Source: Ralstonia sp. UBA689 (GTDB lineage: Bacteria > Pseudomonadota > Gammaproteobacteria > Burkholderiales > Burkholderiaceae). Taken from it: DNA of 64,000 nucleotides. The DNA lies in the NCBI RefSeq assembly GCF_002298975.1, contig NZ_DBMV01000011.1, positions 124,001-188,000 of the forward strand. The letters are read 5' to 3'. The position numbers were made by a program, and so were the translations under genes. Positions 52,101-61,001 of the stretch are shown piece by piece (position 1 is the stretch's first letter; each line of letters opens with the position of its first letter). The notes below the pieces were generated by a model. It did no database searches. It was not told the origin of the DNA and saw nothing but the letters and a program-made list of their open reading frames with translations.

Positions 52101-52332
52101 TGCGTTGCCGCTGATGCTCGGCACGGGCGTGGGCTCGGAGCTGCGCCAGCCGCTGGGGATCACGATGGTAGGCGGCCTGCTGGTCAGCCAGGTGCTGACG
52201 TTATTCACTACGCCGGTCATCTATCTGGCCTTCGACCGCCTGGGCTATCGCCTGCGTGACTGGCGCGCGCGCCGTGCTGGCAGACGGGGCCACGGCACCC
52301 CGGGTGCAGACCAACCCGGCAACCAGCCATGA
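49195..52332 (+). CDS. mdtB: RND multidrug efflux permease, MdtB-like
   Basis: A 1045-residue proton-driven pump of the HAE1 family with 12 helices and two large periplasmic loops. Visible motifs are GASPDVMTSSITAPLERQF (porter PN1), TIATGFVVDDAIVMIENI (helix 4 with the proton-relay Asp pair) and GIVKKNAIMMIDFALE (helix 10/11 region). MdtB forms a heterotrimer with MdtC. Its stop overlaps the mdtC start (ATGA), which keeps stoichiometry. Confidence 0.94.
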   Translation: MNPSRIFILRPVATALLMVAILLSGLVAYRMLPLSALPEVDYPTIQVTTLYPGASPDVMTSSITAPLERQFGQMPGLKQMTSSSSGGASVITLQFDLSLSLDIAEQEVQAAINAAGNLLPTDLPMPPIYSKVNPADAPILTLAITSKTMPLPKLEDLVDTRIAQKLSQLPGIGLVSISGGQRPAVRIQANTSALAALGLSIDDIRTAIGTANVNGAKGSFDGPMRASTIDANDQLRSAAEYSKMIVAYKNGAPIRLSDVAQIVDGAENSKLAAWANTTPAIILNVQRQPGANVIEVVDRAKALLPQLKDTLPGNVDVALLTDRTTTIRASVSDVQFELMLAVALVVMVIFLFLRNVPATVIPAVAVPLSLVGTFGVMYMAGFSINNLTLMALTIATGFVVDDAIVMIENIARYIEDGDPPMEAALKGSKQIGFTIISLTFSLIAVLIPLLFMGDVVGRLFREFAITLAVSILISAVVSLTLTPMMCARLLRHIPEAEQTRFYHAAGAFFDNVIAHYGRMLQWVLDRQKSTLLVAIGTLVLTGLLYVVVPKGFFPVQDTGVIQGISDASQSISFSAMAERQQKLAEVVLKDPAVVSLSSFIGVDGTNTTLNSGRMLINLKPKDQRDADATEIIRRLQPELAKVAGISLYMQPVQDLTIEDRVSRTQYQFTVEDPDPNNLSKWVPRLVERLQQTNELRDVASDLQDNGLRAYVQVDRDKAAVYGITMAAVDSALYSAYGQRLVSTIFTQSNQYRVVLETDPKMQLGPHSLYDLHVASSSGQQVPLGAFATIVERPGSLVVIHQGQFPASTISFNLAPGASLGAAVDTINAVEQEIGLPASMQTSFQGAALAFRASLSNQLWLILAAVITMYIVLGVLYESTIHPVTILSTLPSAGVGALLSLLVSGKDMGIIAIIGIILLIGIVKKNAIMMIDFALEAEREQGMAPRDAIYQACLLRLRPILMTTMAALLGALPLMLGTGVGSELRQPLGITMVGGLLVSQVLTLFTTPVIYLAFDRLGYRLRDWRARRAGRRGHGTPGADQPGNQP

Positions 52333-55300
52333 ACCTGTCAGCCACCTTCATCGCGCGGCCGGTTGCCACGGCGCTGCTGACCATTGGCGTAGCGCTGGCA
52401 GGCATGGCGGCATTCCGCCTGCTGCCGGTGTCGCCGCTGCCGCAGGTGGACTTTCCGACCATCTCGGTCAGCGCCTCGCTGCCCGGCGCCAGCCCCGAGA
52501 CCATGGCGGCGACCGTGGCCACGCCGCTGGAGCGCTCGCTTGGCCGCATTGCGGGCATCACGGAGATGACGTCGTCCAGCTCGCTGGGCTCGTCGCGCAT
52601 CACGCTGCAGTTTGATCTGTCGCGCGACATCGACGGCGCGGCGCGCGATGTGCAGGCCGCCATCAACGCCTCGCGCAGCCTGCTGCCGTCGGGCCTGCCG
52701 AGCAACCCGACCTACCGCAAGGTGAACCCGGCAGATGCCCCGATCATGATCCTGGGGCTCACCTCCGACACCATGTCACGTGGCGAGCTGTACGACGCCG
52801 CGTCGACCATCCTCGCGCAAAAGCTGTCGCAGATCTCGGGGGTGGGTCAGGTGAACATTGGCGGCGCGTCGCTGCCGGCCGTGCGCGTCGAACTGAACCC
52901 GACAGCGCTGAACAAGTACGGCATCTCGATGGAGACCGTGCGCGGCGTGATCACCGCCACCAACGCCAACAAGCCCAAGGGCATGCTGGAATCCGGCGAC
53001 CGCGTGTGGACCATCTACGCCAACGACCAGGCCAAGAAGGCGCTGGAGTACAAACCGCTCATCATCGCCTGGCGCAACGGGGCGCCGGTGCGGCTGTCCG
53101 ATGTGGCGGAAGTCACCGACGGCGTGCAGGACATCCGCAATTACGGTTCGGCCAACGGCAAGGCCTCAGTGCTGCTGATCATCAGCCGGCAGCCGGGCGC
53201 CAACATCATCGACACCGTCGACCGCATCAACGACGTCCTGCCCTACCTGCGCAACACCATTCCCGCCCAGATCAACCTGGACGTGATGATGGACCGCACG
53301 CCCACCATTCGTGCGTCGCTCAAAGATGTGGAGCGCACGCTGGTGCTGTCCATCGCGCTGGTGATCATGGTGGTGTTCCTGTTCCTGCGCAACGTGCGGG
53401 CCACGCTCATCCCCAGCGTGGCGGTGCCGGTGTCGCTCATCGGCACGTTCGGGGTGATGTACCTGTGCGGCTACAGCCTCGACAACCTTTCTCTGATGGC
53501 ACTGACCGTTGCCACCGGCTTCGTGGTCGACGATGCCATCGTGGTGCTGGAAAACGTCTCGCGCCACATCGAGAATGGCATGCGCCCGATGCAGGCGGCG
53601 CTCAAGGGCGCACGCGAGGTGGGCTTCACGGTGGTGTCGATGAGCTTCTCGCTCATTGCGGTATTTATTCCGCTGCTGATGATGGGCGGCATCGTCGGGC
53701 GGCTGTTCCGCGAGTTTGCGGTGACGCTGTCGGTGGCCATCCTGGTGTCGCTGGTGGTGTCGCTCACCACCACGCCGATGATGTGCGCGCGCCTGCTCAA
53801 GCCCGCCGCCGAAGAGGAGCACAGCTGGTTCCACCGCAAGACCGAGGGCTTCTTCAACTGGCTGCTCGATGGCTACCGCTATTCGCTGGCTTGGGCATTG
53901 CGGCATAGCTGGCTGACGATGCTGATCTTGTTTGCCACGATCTGCCTGAACGTCTATCTCTATGCGGTGGTGCCCAAGGGCTTCTTCCCGCAGCAGGACA
54001 CCGGCCGCGTAATCGGCAACATCCAGGCAGACCAGGCCATCTCCTTCCAGGCCATGCGCACCAAGCTGACGGACTTCATCCATATCATCCAGCAGGATCC
54101 GGCTGTGGAGAACGTGGTCGGCTTCACGGGCGGCAGCCAGCGCAACAGTGGCTTCATGTTCATCCAGCTCAAACCGCTGGCCCAACGCAAGCTCTCAGCC
54201 GACCAGGTCATCAACCGGCTGCGCGGCAAGCTGGTACAGGAGCCGGGCGCGAGCCTGTTCCTGCAGTCGGTGCAGGACATCCGTGTGGGCGGCCGCGCCA
54301 GCAACGCGCAATACCAGTACACGCTGCAGGCCGACAACCTGGATGAACTGCGCGCCTGGGAGCCCAAGATCAAGCAGGCGCTCACGCAGGTAAAGTCACT
54401 GGTGGACGTCAACACCGACGCGCAGGACAAGGGCCTGCAGACCTCGCTCGTATTCGACCGCGACAAGGCCAAGTCGCTGGGCATCAACCCGGCCGACATC
54501 GACAACGCGCTCAATAACGCCTTCGGCCAGCGCCAGGTGTCGACCATCTACAACCCGCTCAACCAGTATCGGGTGGTGATGGAAGCCGCGCCGCAGTATT
54601 GGCAGAACCCAGAGGGCCTACGCGACATCTACGTCGTCACATCGGCCGGTGCGCAGGTGCCGCTGTCCACGTTCTCGCACTACGAGCCGACCAACACGGC
54701 GCTGGCGGTCAATCATCAGGGCCAGTTCGCAGCGAGCACGATCTCGTTCAACCTTGCACCGGGCGCGTCGCTGTCGGGCGCCACGCGAGACATCCAGGAC
54801 GCCATGAACCGCATTGGCGTGCCGACCAGCGTGCACGGCGCCTTCCAGGGCACGGCCAAGGCGTTCCAGGATTCGCTCTCCAGCCAACCGGTGCTGATCC
54901 TCTTCGCGCTCATCACCATCTACATCGTGCTGGGCGTGCTGTATGAGAGCTATGTGCACCCGATCACGATCCTGTCGACGCTGCCGTCGGCGGGTGTCGG
55001 GGCGCTGCTGGCGCTGATCATCACGGACACGGACTTCTCGATCATCGCGCTGATCGGCGTGATCCTGCTGATCGGCATCGTCAAGAAGAACGCGATCATG
55101 ATGATCGACTTCGCGCTGGAGGCCGAGCGTAGCCAGGGCATGAGCCCGGCGGATGCGATCTTCCACGCTTGCGTGCTGCGCTTCCGGCCGATCCTGATGA
55201 CGACGATGGCAGCGCTGCTGGGCGCCCTGCCCCTGGCGCTCGGCCGTGGCGACGGCGCCGAGCTGCGCACGCCACTGGGCATATCCATCGTCGGCGGGCT

Positions 55301-55442
55301 GCTGGTCAGCCAGATCCTGACGCTCTACACCACGCCGGTGGTCTACCTGGCGCTCGACCGCCTGCGCCTGCGTCGTGCTGGCCGCAGCAAGGACACGCCC
55401 TTACCTCCGTTGGACTCCGCTTTGGATTCGCAAGGAACCTGA
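52329..55442 (+). CDS. mdtC: RND multidrug efflux permease, MdtC-like
   Basis: A 1037-residue paralogue of the upstream pump with the same architecture: GASPETMAATVATPLERSL, TVATGFVVDDAIVVLENV with both relay Asp residues, and the GIVKKNAIMMIDFALE stretch identical to MdtB. The tandem pair without a second adaptor is characteristic of the MdtBC heteromultimer, which exports bile salts, novobiocin and similar amphipathic compounds in enterics. One nucleotide separates its stop from the outer-membrane factor start. Confidence 0.94.
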   Translation: MNLSATFIARPVATALLTIGVALAGMAAFRLLPVSPLPQVDFPTISVSASLPGASPETMAATVATPLERSLGRIAGITEMTSSSSLGSSRITLQFDLSRDIDGAARDVQAAINASRSLLPSGLPSNPTYRKVNPADAPIMILGLTSDTMSRGELYDAASTILAQKLSQISGVGQVNIGGASLPAVRVELNPTALNKYGISMETVRGVITATNANKPKGMLESGDRVWTIYANDQAKKALEYKPLIIAWRNGAPVRLSDVAEVTDGVQDIRNYGSANGKASVLLIISRQPGANIIDTVDRINDVLPYLRNTIPAQINLDVMMDRTPTIRASLKDVERTLVLSIALVIMVVFLFLRNVRATLIPSVAVPVSLIGTFGVMYLCGYSLDNLSLMALTVATGFVVDDAIVVLENVSRHIENGMRPMQAALKGAREVGFTVVSMSFSLIAVFIPLLMMGGIVGRLFREFAVTLSVAILVSLVVSLTTTPMMCARLLKPAAEEEHSWFHRKTEGFFNWLLDGYRYSLAWALRHSWLTMLILFATICLNVYLYAVVPKGFFPQQDTGRVIGNIQADQAISFQAMRTKLTDFIHIIQQDPAVENVVGFTGGSQRNSGFMFIQLKPLAQRKLSADQVINRLRGKLVQEPGASLFLQSVQDIRVGGRASNAQYQYTLQADNLDELRAWEPKIKQALTQVKSLVDVNTDAQDKGLQTSLVFDRDKAKSLGINPADIDNALNNAFGQRQVSTIYNPLNQYRVVMEAAPQYWQNPEGLRDIYVVTSAGAQVPLSTFSHYEPTNTALAVNHQGQFAASTISFNLAPGASLSGATRDIQDAMNRIGVPTSVHGAFQGTAKAFQDSLSSQPVLILFALITIYIVLGVLYESYVHPITILSTLPSAGVGALLALIITDTDFSIIALIGVILLIGIVKKNAIMMIDFALEAERSQGMSPADAIFHACVLRFRPILMTTMAALLGALPLALGRGDGAELRTPLGISIVGGLLVSQILTLYTTPVVYLALDRLRLRRAGRSKDTPLPPLDSALDSQGT

Positions 55443-55443
55443 T

Positions 55444-56976
55444 ATGAAAAGAGGCGCCCAAGCCCCTCGCATTCAACGTCTGCTGCCGAGCCTGCTCGCG
55501 CTGGCGGCCTGCGCGCTCGTCACCGCCTGCGCGGTCGGCCCCAACTACAAACGCCCCGCCACCGAAGTGCCGCAGCAGTACAAGGAAGCCGGCGACTGGA
55601 AGGTCGCCAACCCCAGCGATGCCATGGCCCGCGGCAAGTGGTGGGAGATCTTCAACGATCCGCAACTCAACGCGCTGGAAGACCAGGTGGCCGCCGCCAA
55701 CCAGAACATCCTGGTGGCCGAGGCACAGTACCGCCAGGCGCAGGCGCTGGTGCAATCGGCGCGTGCGCAGTTCTTTCCGACGCTGGGCGCCAATGCCTCG
55801 GCCACGCGCAGCCGCTCGGTGCGCACCACCGTCAACCCCGATGGCAGCCTGTCGGTCGGCAACCCCAGCCTGACCAACGCGCAGAGCCTGTCGCTCGACG
55901 CAAGCTGGGAGCTGGACCTGTGGGGCGGCATCCGCCGCAACGTGGAGTCCAACAAGGCCAGCGCCGAGGCCAGTGCGCGCGATCTGGCCTCGGCGCTGCT
56001 CTCGGCCCAGGCGACGCTTGCGCAGGATTATTTTCAGTTGCTGGTCACGGATACCCAGAAGGCCGTTCTGCAACGCACGGTGGCCGACTACGAGCGCTTC
56101 CTGAAACTCACCGAGAACCAGTACGCGGTGGGGGTGGCGCAGCGCTCCGACGTGCTGACTGCGCAAACGCAGCTCAAGCAGGCGCAGGCACAGCTACTGG
56201 ACACCGAGGTCACGCGAGCCCAGCTCGAACATGCCATCGCGGTGCTGATCGGCAAGCCGCCGGCAGAGTTCTCCATCGCGCCGACGACGGCGTCCAATGT
56301 GTACGAACTGCCGACGCTGCCGGACATCCCGCTGGGGATTCCGTCGTCGGTGCTGGAACGCCGCCCCGACGTGGCCGCCGCCGAGCGCCGCATGGCCGCC
56401 ACCAACGCACAGATCGGCGTGGCCAAGGCCGCGTACTTCCCGACCTTCACGCTGGGCGCCTCGGTTGGGCTGACGGCCAACACGCTCTCGCACCTGGCGA
56501 CGCTGCCCAGCCGCATCTGGTCGATTGGCCCGACGCTCGCCGCCACGCTGTTCGACGGTGGCGCGCGATCGGCGGCCGTGGACAAGGCTGGTGCCGCCTA
56601 CGATGCGTCGGTCGCCACGTATCGGCAAACGGTGCTCGGCGCCTTCCAGGATGTCGAGGACAACCTTGCCGCCCTGCGTTGGCAGTCAAAAGAATTCGAT
56701 GTGCAAGCCGACGCCGTCAAGGCCGCCCAGGAAGCCGCGCAGCTCGATCTGAACCGCTACCGCGCGGGCACGATCAGCTTCCTGGAAGTGATCACCGCGC
56801 AGGCGACGGCCTACACCGCCGAGCGCACGCTGCTCACGCTGCAGGGTAAGCAATATTCGGCAGCGGTGCTGCTGGTCAAGGCACTGGGCGGTGGCTGGCA
56901 CGGCGAGGTGCCGGTGGTGGGCCCAGTGGCCAGCCAGGCTGCGCAGCAACCGACGTCCGCTCCTTCCGTGCAATAG
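55444..56976 (+). CDS. Outer-membrane efflux lipoprotein (NodT/OprM family)
   Basis: A 510-residue protein. The lipoprotein signal has lipobox VTAC near residue 29, followed by VGPNYKRPATEVPQQY, the standard opening of this family. Two OEP repeats each form half of the coiled tunnel barrel (first near 80-280, second near 300-490; SVLERRPDVAAAERRMAA is the signature between them). AAGGA lies 7 nt upstream of the ATG. It completes the tripartite pump. Confidence 0.94.
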   Translation: MKRGAQAPRIQRLLPSLLALAACALVTACAVGPNYKRPATEVPQQYKEAGDWKVANPSDAMARGKWWEIFNDPQLNALEDQVAAANQNILVAEAQYRQAQALVQSARAQFFPTLGANASATRSRSVRTTVNPDGSLSVGNPSLTNAQSLSLDASWELDLWGGIRRNVESNKASAEASARDLASALLSAQATLAQDYFQLLVTDTQKAVLQRTVADYERFLKLTENQYAVGVAQRSDVLTAQTQLKQAQAQLLDTEVTRAQLEHAIAVLIGKPPAEFSIAPTTASNVYELPTLPDIPLGIPSSVLERRPDVAAAERRMAATNAQIGVAKAAYFPTFTLGASVGLTANTLSHLATLPSRIWSIGPTLAATLFDGGARSAAVDKAGAAYDASVATYRQTVLGAFQDVEDNLAALRWQSKEFDVQADAVKAAQEAAQLDLNRYRAGTISFLEVITAQATAYTAERTLLTLQGKQYSAAVLLVKALGGGWHGEVPVVGPVASQAAQQPTSAPSVQ

Positions 56977-56984
56977 CCGCAGTC

Positions 56985-57015
56985 TTGCCGGCGCCTGACA
57001 TTTCGCCGCCGGCAA
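56985..57015 (+). terminator. Hairpin after the efflux operon
   Basis: A perfect 9-bp inverted repeat TTGCCGGCG/CGCCGGCAA (56985-56993 with 57007-57015) 8 nt after the stop. No T-run follows, so it may be a Rho-assisted or mRNA-stabilising hairpin rather than a classical terminator. Confidence 0.4.
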
Positions 57016-57254
57016 TGCCGCCTTGCGCGTATGGCCGCACGCAGTCCGATCGTTCCCCCTATAATCGACGGAATTTGTCTCAGGCTGCCCTGATCGCCCA
57101 GGCGCGCAACTTGCGCAGGAGGATGCCTCGCAAGCCACCGCCCGGCGCCATCCCGACCGTCTGTTTGTTTGCCGCCATGTCCGCCGCGCGCGTGGCCGGC
57201 CGCCGTTGATGCCGTGAATCGCGCGCGCTGCCCAACTGATTCAGCCTCTCTCTG

Positions 57255-57818
57255 ATGATCCGATCCGCGTTCCCCCGTTCCGCCAAGCTGCTGGCCGCCA
57301 CACTGGGTGCCGCTGCGCTCTTCGCCGCCTTGCCCGCTCAAGCCGATCCGTCCGTCCGCGTCATCTACGGCCGTGATGGCAAACACGGCATTGACAAGTA
57401 CGGCGTGGATCTCGATTTCGATTCCGGCTTCCACTGGGGCAACCCGGAAGGCTGGTTCGTGAACCTCGATTGGGAAGTGGCGCTGGGCCAGTGGCGCTCG
57501 ACCTCGGGCACCAACCGCCAGAACCTGACCGAATTCGGCGTGACGCCGCTGTTCCGCATCGAAAAGCGCGGTAGCTCCTGGGTACCGTTCGTGGAAGTCG
57601 GCATCGGCCCGCGCCTGCTGTCGCACACCCGCACGTCGGATGAGCATAACTTCAGCACAGCCTTCCAGTTCTCCGACATGGTCGGTGTAGGCGTGGCCTT
57701 CGGCAGCAAGCAGCAGTTCCAGGTCGGCTACCGCTTCGAACACGTGTCGAACGCATCGATCAAGCGCCCGAACCCGGGTACGGACCTGAACGAGCTGTAC
57801 CTCCGCTATACGTTCTGA
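57255..57818 (+). CDS. pagL: Lipid A 3-O-deacylase, PagL family
   Basis: A 187-residue outer-membrane beta-barrel enzyme. The signal peptide is cleaved near PAQA-DPS (about residue 31). Alternating strands follow, then the catalytic C-terminal segment FEHVSNASIKRPNPG with His163 and Ser165, ending in the outer-membrane sorting Phe (LRYTF). In characterised PagL the catalytic acid lies 14 residues after the His; here that position is Asp177, with Glu180 nearby. It trims the 3-O-acyl chain of lipid A. A TATAAT hexamer at 57060-57065 may belong to its promoter. A terminator follows. Confidence 0.88.
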   Translation: MIRSAFPRSAKLLAATLGAAALFAALPAQADPSVRVIYGRDGKHGIDKYGVDLDFDSGFHWGNPEGWFVNLDWEVALGQWRSTSGTNRQNLTEFGVTPLFRIEKRGSSWVPFVEVGIGPRLLSHTRTSDEHNFSTAFQFSDMVGVGVAFGSKQQFQVGYRFEHVSNASIKRPNPGTDLNELYLRYTF

Positions 57819-57839
57819 ACGTTCCAGCTTCTCAGCCAG

Positions 57840-57870
57840 ACGGCCTGCCCTTGCGGCGGGCCGTTTTGTT
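57840..57870 (+). terminator. Rho-independent terminator of pagL
   Basis: A stem of about 10 bp (57840-57849 with 57855-57864, one G-T pair) with a 5-nt loop, then TTTTGTTT. Confidence 0.85.
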
Positions 57871-57892
57871 TGGTGCCCCGATCGGCGCCGGT

Positions 57893-59239
57893 TCAGCGCG
57901 CGTCGGCTTCGCCGTCGAGATCGCGGTCACGCGAGCGCATGCTCATCAGCCGCTCGTAGTTGAGCGAGGCATGAAAGCCGAAGCCGTTGCCGCCGGCGCG
58001 CTTGACTTCGTACATGGCGGCATCCGCATTGCGGATCAGCGTCTGGGCGTCTCGCCCGTCGGCGGGGTACAGTGCCACGCCCGCGCTCACGCCCATCGAG
58101 AGCACATGGCCCTCCACACGGAACGGGGTCTGTAGCTGATCGATCAGGCGCTCGATGGTCTGCTCCACGTCTGCGCGCGTAGCACAGTGCGTGAGCACGG
58201 CAACAAACTCATCGCCACCCAGACGCGCCACCGTGTCGGATGCGCGCAAGCCGCTGCGCAGACGCATGGCCGTGGCCTTGAGAACGAGGTCGCCCACCGC
58301 ATGACCGTATTCGTCGTTAACAGGCTTGAAGCGATCGAGATCGATGAAGACGACGGCCACCTGGCTGCGCGCACGCCGAGCAGCCTGAATGGCAATGAAC
58401 AGGCGGTCGCGCAGCAGGCGCGCGTTGGGCAGGTCGGTCAGCGGGTCATGCAGCGCGAGGTGATGCGCCTGGTCAAGCATGGCGCGCCGCTTGGTCACGT
58501 CGAGCAGCGTACCGCTCACGCGCGTGGCCACGCCGAAAGCATCGCGCTCGGTCACGCGGCCGCGCGCGGCAATCCAGATCCACTGGCCATGGCGCGCACG
58601 CATGCGCTGTTCGACCTCGAAGCTGTCGACATCGCCGCGCAGGTGGCGGTAGATACGGCGGGCGCTCACTGCGGCATCCTGCGGGTGCACCATGGCAAAC
58701 CACGCATCCGGGTCGTTGGACAAGTCGTCAGGCTGATAGCCGAGCATGTCGGCCGTGCGGCGGTTGAACGACACGTGCCGCGCGCGCGTCGACCAATCGA
58801 AGGTGCCGAGCCCCGCGCCATCCAGCACGTAGGCCAGCCGCTGCTCCGACGCGCGCAGTGATTCGAGCGCAAGGCGTCGCGCCGTTACGTCCTGCACCTG
58901 CACGATGAGGTGCTTGTGCTCACCGCTGTCTTCATGCGCCAAGGCCAGGTCGGCCTGTACCCACACGGTGCTGCCATCCTGACGCACGAACCGCGTTTCC
59001 AGCGACAGCGCTTCGCGCTCGCCTGCGAGCAGCGCGTCGACGCCATCGCGCGCGCGTTTAGTGTGATCGGGGTGACAAAGGTCGAAGAGACCGCGTGCAC
59101 GCAACGCCTGCGCTTCGTGCCCCGTCAGCGCGCACAGCGCACGGTTCACATCAAGGAAGCGACCCTCCGGCGCGCACAGGCCGATCCCTATCGGCGAATG
59201 TTCGATCGCAGCCTTGTACAAGTGGTGGTCCTCAAGCAT
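57893..59239 (-). CDS. PAS-PAS-GGDEF diguanylate cyclase
   Basis: A 448-residue soluble protein. PAS 1 spans about 8-120 (AAIEHSPIGIGLCAPEGRFLD) and PAS 2 with PAC about 135-265 (GAGLGTFDWSTRARHVSF). The GGDEF domain (about 280-430) has an intact active site VARLGGDEFVAVL and an upstream RASD I-site for product inhibition. It should make c-di-GMP in response to a cytoplasmic signal. The frame stays open 60 codons upstream, but that segment is basic and low in complexity; ATG at 59239 places the PAS fold near the N-terminus. Confidence 0.92.
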   Translation of the reverse strand: MLEDHHLYKAAIEHSPIGIGLCAPEGRFLDVNRALCALTGHEAQALRARGLFDLCHPDHTKRARDGVDALLAGEREALSLETRFVRQDGSTVWVQADLALAHEDSGEHKHLIVQVQDVTARRLALESLRASEQRLAYVLDGAGLGTFDWSTRARHVSFNRRTADMLGYQPDDLSNDPDAWFAMVHPQDAAVSARRIYRHLRGDVDSFEVEQRMRARHGQWIWIAARGRVTERDAFGVATRVSGTLLDVTKRRAMLDQAHHLALHDPLTDLPNARLLRDRLFIAIQAARRARSQVAVVFIDLDRFKPVNDEYGHAVGDLVLKATAMRLRSGLRASDTVARLGGDEFVAVLTHCATRADVEQTIERLIDQLQTPFRVEGHVLSMGVSAGVALYPADGRDAQTLIRNADAAMYEVKRAGGNGFGFHASLNYERLMSMRSRDRDLDGEADAR

Positions 59240-59918
59240 GGCGATGCAGTTTCGCGAACGCGGCAGTCCCGGGGAGGGGTGGCTGGTGTGGTGACGGCCA
59301 TCTCTCCCCAGGTGCCCAACGGCGCAATGGTTTGCGTTGGGTGGGAGGGCGGTCGGCGTGTGTCCCCGTAACCGGTCTTGTGGTCTGCCGCTCGACTGAC
59401 AGTGGGCCGGCAGCAGCACGGCAGACTGGGCCGTGCGCGTTGCATGCGCACGAATCGAGGCGGACTATAGAAGCCGCTGGTTAACGGGGCAATCCCTTCC
59501 CGCGAGGGGACACGGACCGGATGCTCCCTCGGCCCCCTCCCGCTCGAAGTCGACGCGAAGGAAACGCGCCCCGCGTCATTCCCGTCAGCGTTTGTCGCTG
59601 CCGATTGTCGGCAGCCGCCCAGCCTCGCTGGACATCGGGCAACTGTACACCTGTGTCTGCACCCCGGCAGCTAACCATTCGGCTAGGTCAAAAGGATGCG
59701 GCATGAAGCGCATACGTTTGCCTGATGCACAAACGGATATCTGCACGTTGTGGATACCCGACCCCCGAACCACCTTTGCGCGATCATCCAGAAGATCGAG
59801 AAACGCACCAGTCAGGGCCGGGCTCCATTACTATTCTTGAATATCGCTTCGGGGGGGCGAATCAACACGGCGAACCGCCGTGCGTCCGCGCGGGCGCACG
59901 CGGCAAGTGGGAGGTCGC
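59240..59918. other. 679-bp intergenic region with no confident gene
   Basis: Upstream of both the diguanylate cyclase (minus) and the 159-residue unknown gene (plus). One short open frame, 59703-59840 (45 residues, MKRIRLPDAQTDICTLW start), has AAGGA 8 nt before its ATG and could be real, but nothing else supports it. No terminator or RNA gene recognised. Confidence 0.4.
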
Positions 59919-60398
59919 ATGGAATTGAGTTTTATCGCCCCCGGCACGCAAACGCACCGCTATGCCCTGAAGTTGACGGGCCTGCCCGAACTGCCTGAAG
60001 GCAACGAGCCGATCGATCCGGTCTGGATCGACGACGCCCTGACCGCTGCCCTGCGTGTGTTTGACGCGCACCGCGTGCACTTTGCCGACGCCTACTTCGC
60101 CTACCGCGCGCGCGTTGCAGCGCAGCATCCGTCACGTGCGGCAAACGCTACCCCGCCCACGCGCGTTGCGGGCGACCTGCACGACGACACGCCGCTGCTT
60201 GCGGATACGTTTGCGATTGCGCAGCTTGCCGCACTTGTCTCGCTGGAGGCCGCCGGCATGGCCGATATCATCGACGTGCGGCTGGTCGTCGAGCGCCTGC
60301 GCGATGGCAGCCCGACGCCGCCCACCGACAACATCGGCGATATGACCTTCTCCGGCGAAACCACGCCCGGCCTGCGCCGCTCGGTCAGCCGACACTAG
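59919..60398 (+). CDS. Hypothetical protein (159 aa)
   Basis: The start is well supported: GGGAGG 4 nt before the ATG. The first 30 residues look like beta strands (MELSFIAPGTQTHRYALKL). A helical segment follows (WIDDALTAALRVFDAHRVHFADAYFAYRAR region), and a second helical part near 95-135 (FAIAQLAALVSLEAAGMADI). No signal peptide or membrane helix. Family not recognised. It is convergent with the GtrA-like gene, 8 nt apart. Confidence 0.7.
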   Translation: MELSFIAPGTQTHRYALKLTGLPELPEGNEPIDPVWIDDALTAALRVFDAHRVHFADAYFAYRARVAAQHPSRAANATPPTRVAGDLHDDTPLLADTFAIAQLAALVSLEAAGMADIIDVRLVVERLRDGSPTPPTDNIGDMTFSGETTPGLRRSVSRH

Positions 60399-60406
60399 CC
60401 CAGGCG

Positions 60407-60832
60407 TCAGCCATTGCGCGCCCCCAGGGACGCCGCATCGCGGAAGGTCCAACGCCGGTGCACCAGGAAGTTGAACATGGCTGTCGTGGCCGAGGCGAAC
60501 ATCTGCGCAACCAGGTAGTACAGCCCGAGCGCCAAGCCGATGGCCATGATGGTTGCGTTGCACCCCAGCGCCAGGAACGCCACCACGCCAAAACGCACCA
60601 TCGCGCCGAGGTGCCCGCGTGTGCTGTTGAACACGGCCTGCCGGCTGATGAAGTAGTTGAGCGTGGCGCCAATCACGCTGCCAGCCACCGACGCACGCCA
60701 CGGCGACACCCCCACCTGCACCAGCCCGAACAACACAGCATAGTGCGCGAGCGTGGCGCCACTGCCAATCACGACATAGCGCGCAAACTGGTCTGCCAGC
60801 GCCCAGAAGCGCCTTTTGGGATGGGTTCTCAC
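60407..60832 (-). CDS. GtrA-family membrane protein (polyprenyl-linked sugar flippase type)
   Basis: A 141-residue protein with four helices, the GtrA layout: FARYVVIGSGATLAHYAVLF, SVAGSVIGATLNYFISRQAVF, then two more, and the C-terminal FNFLVHRRWTF motif. GtrA proteins move undecaprenyl-phosphate-linked sugars across the inner membrane for O-antigen or teichoic-type decoration, but no glycosyltransferase partner is adjacent. GTG at 60832 has AGG 6 nt upstream and the usual family length; an ATG at 60895 would add 21 residues. Confidence 0.83.
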   Translation of the reverse strand: MRTHPKRRFWALADQFARYVVIGSGATLAHYAVLFGLVQVGVSPWRASVAGSVIGATLNYFISRQAVFNSTRGHLGAMVRFGVVAFLALGCNATIMAIGLALGLYYLVAQMFASATTAMFNFLVHRRWTFRDAASLGARNG

Positions 60833-61001
60833 ACTACGCCTGCCTTGGTGAATCCAAACTTCATCCAAACTCGCACCGGGCCATCGCTGCAACATGCGCA
60901 ATGGCCGTGCCAGCCGCGCCCCGACAGAACTTCTTAAAGTTGTGTGACATTTAGCCGTATAAAGACGTGAAGCCACGCGCGGGTGCGGGGGCCCCATTGC
61001 C

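Noticed and set aside
56985..57209. Possible short gene between the efflux operon and pagL
   Set aside because: It overlaps the post-operon hairpin, has no ribosome binding site with proper spacing (AGGAGG abuts an internal ATG) and its translation is Arg/Pro-rich.
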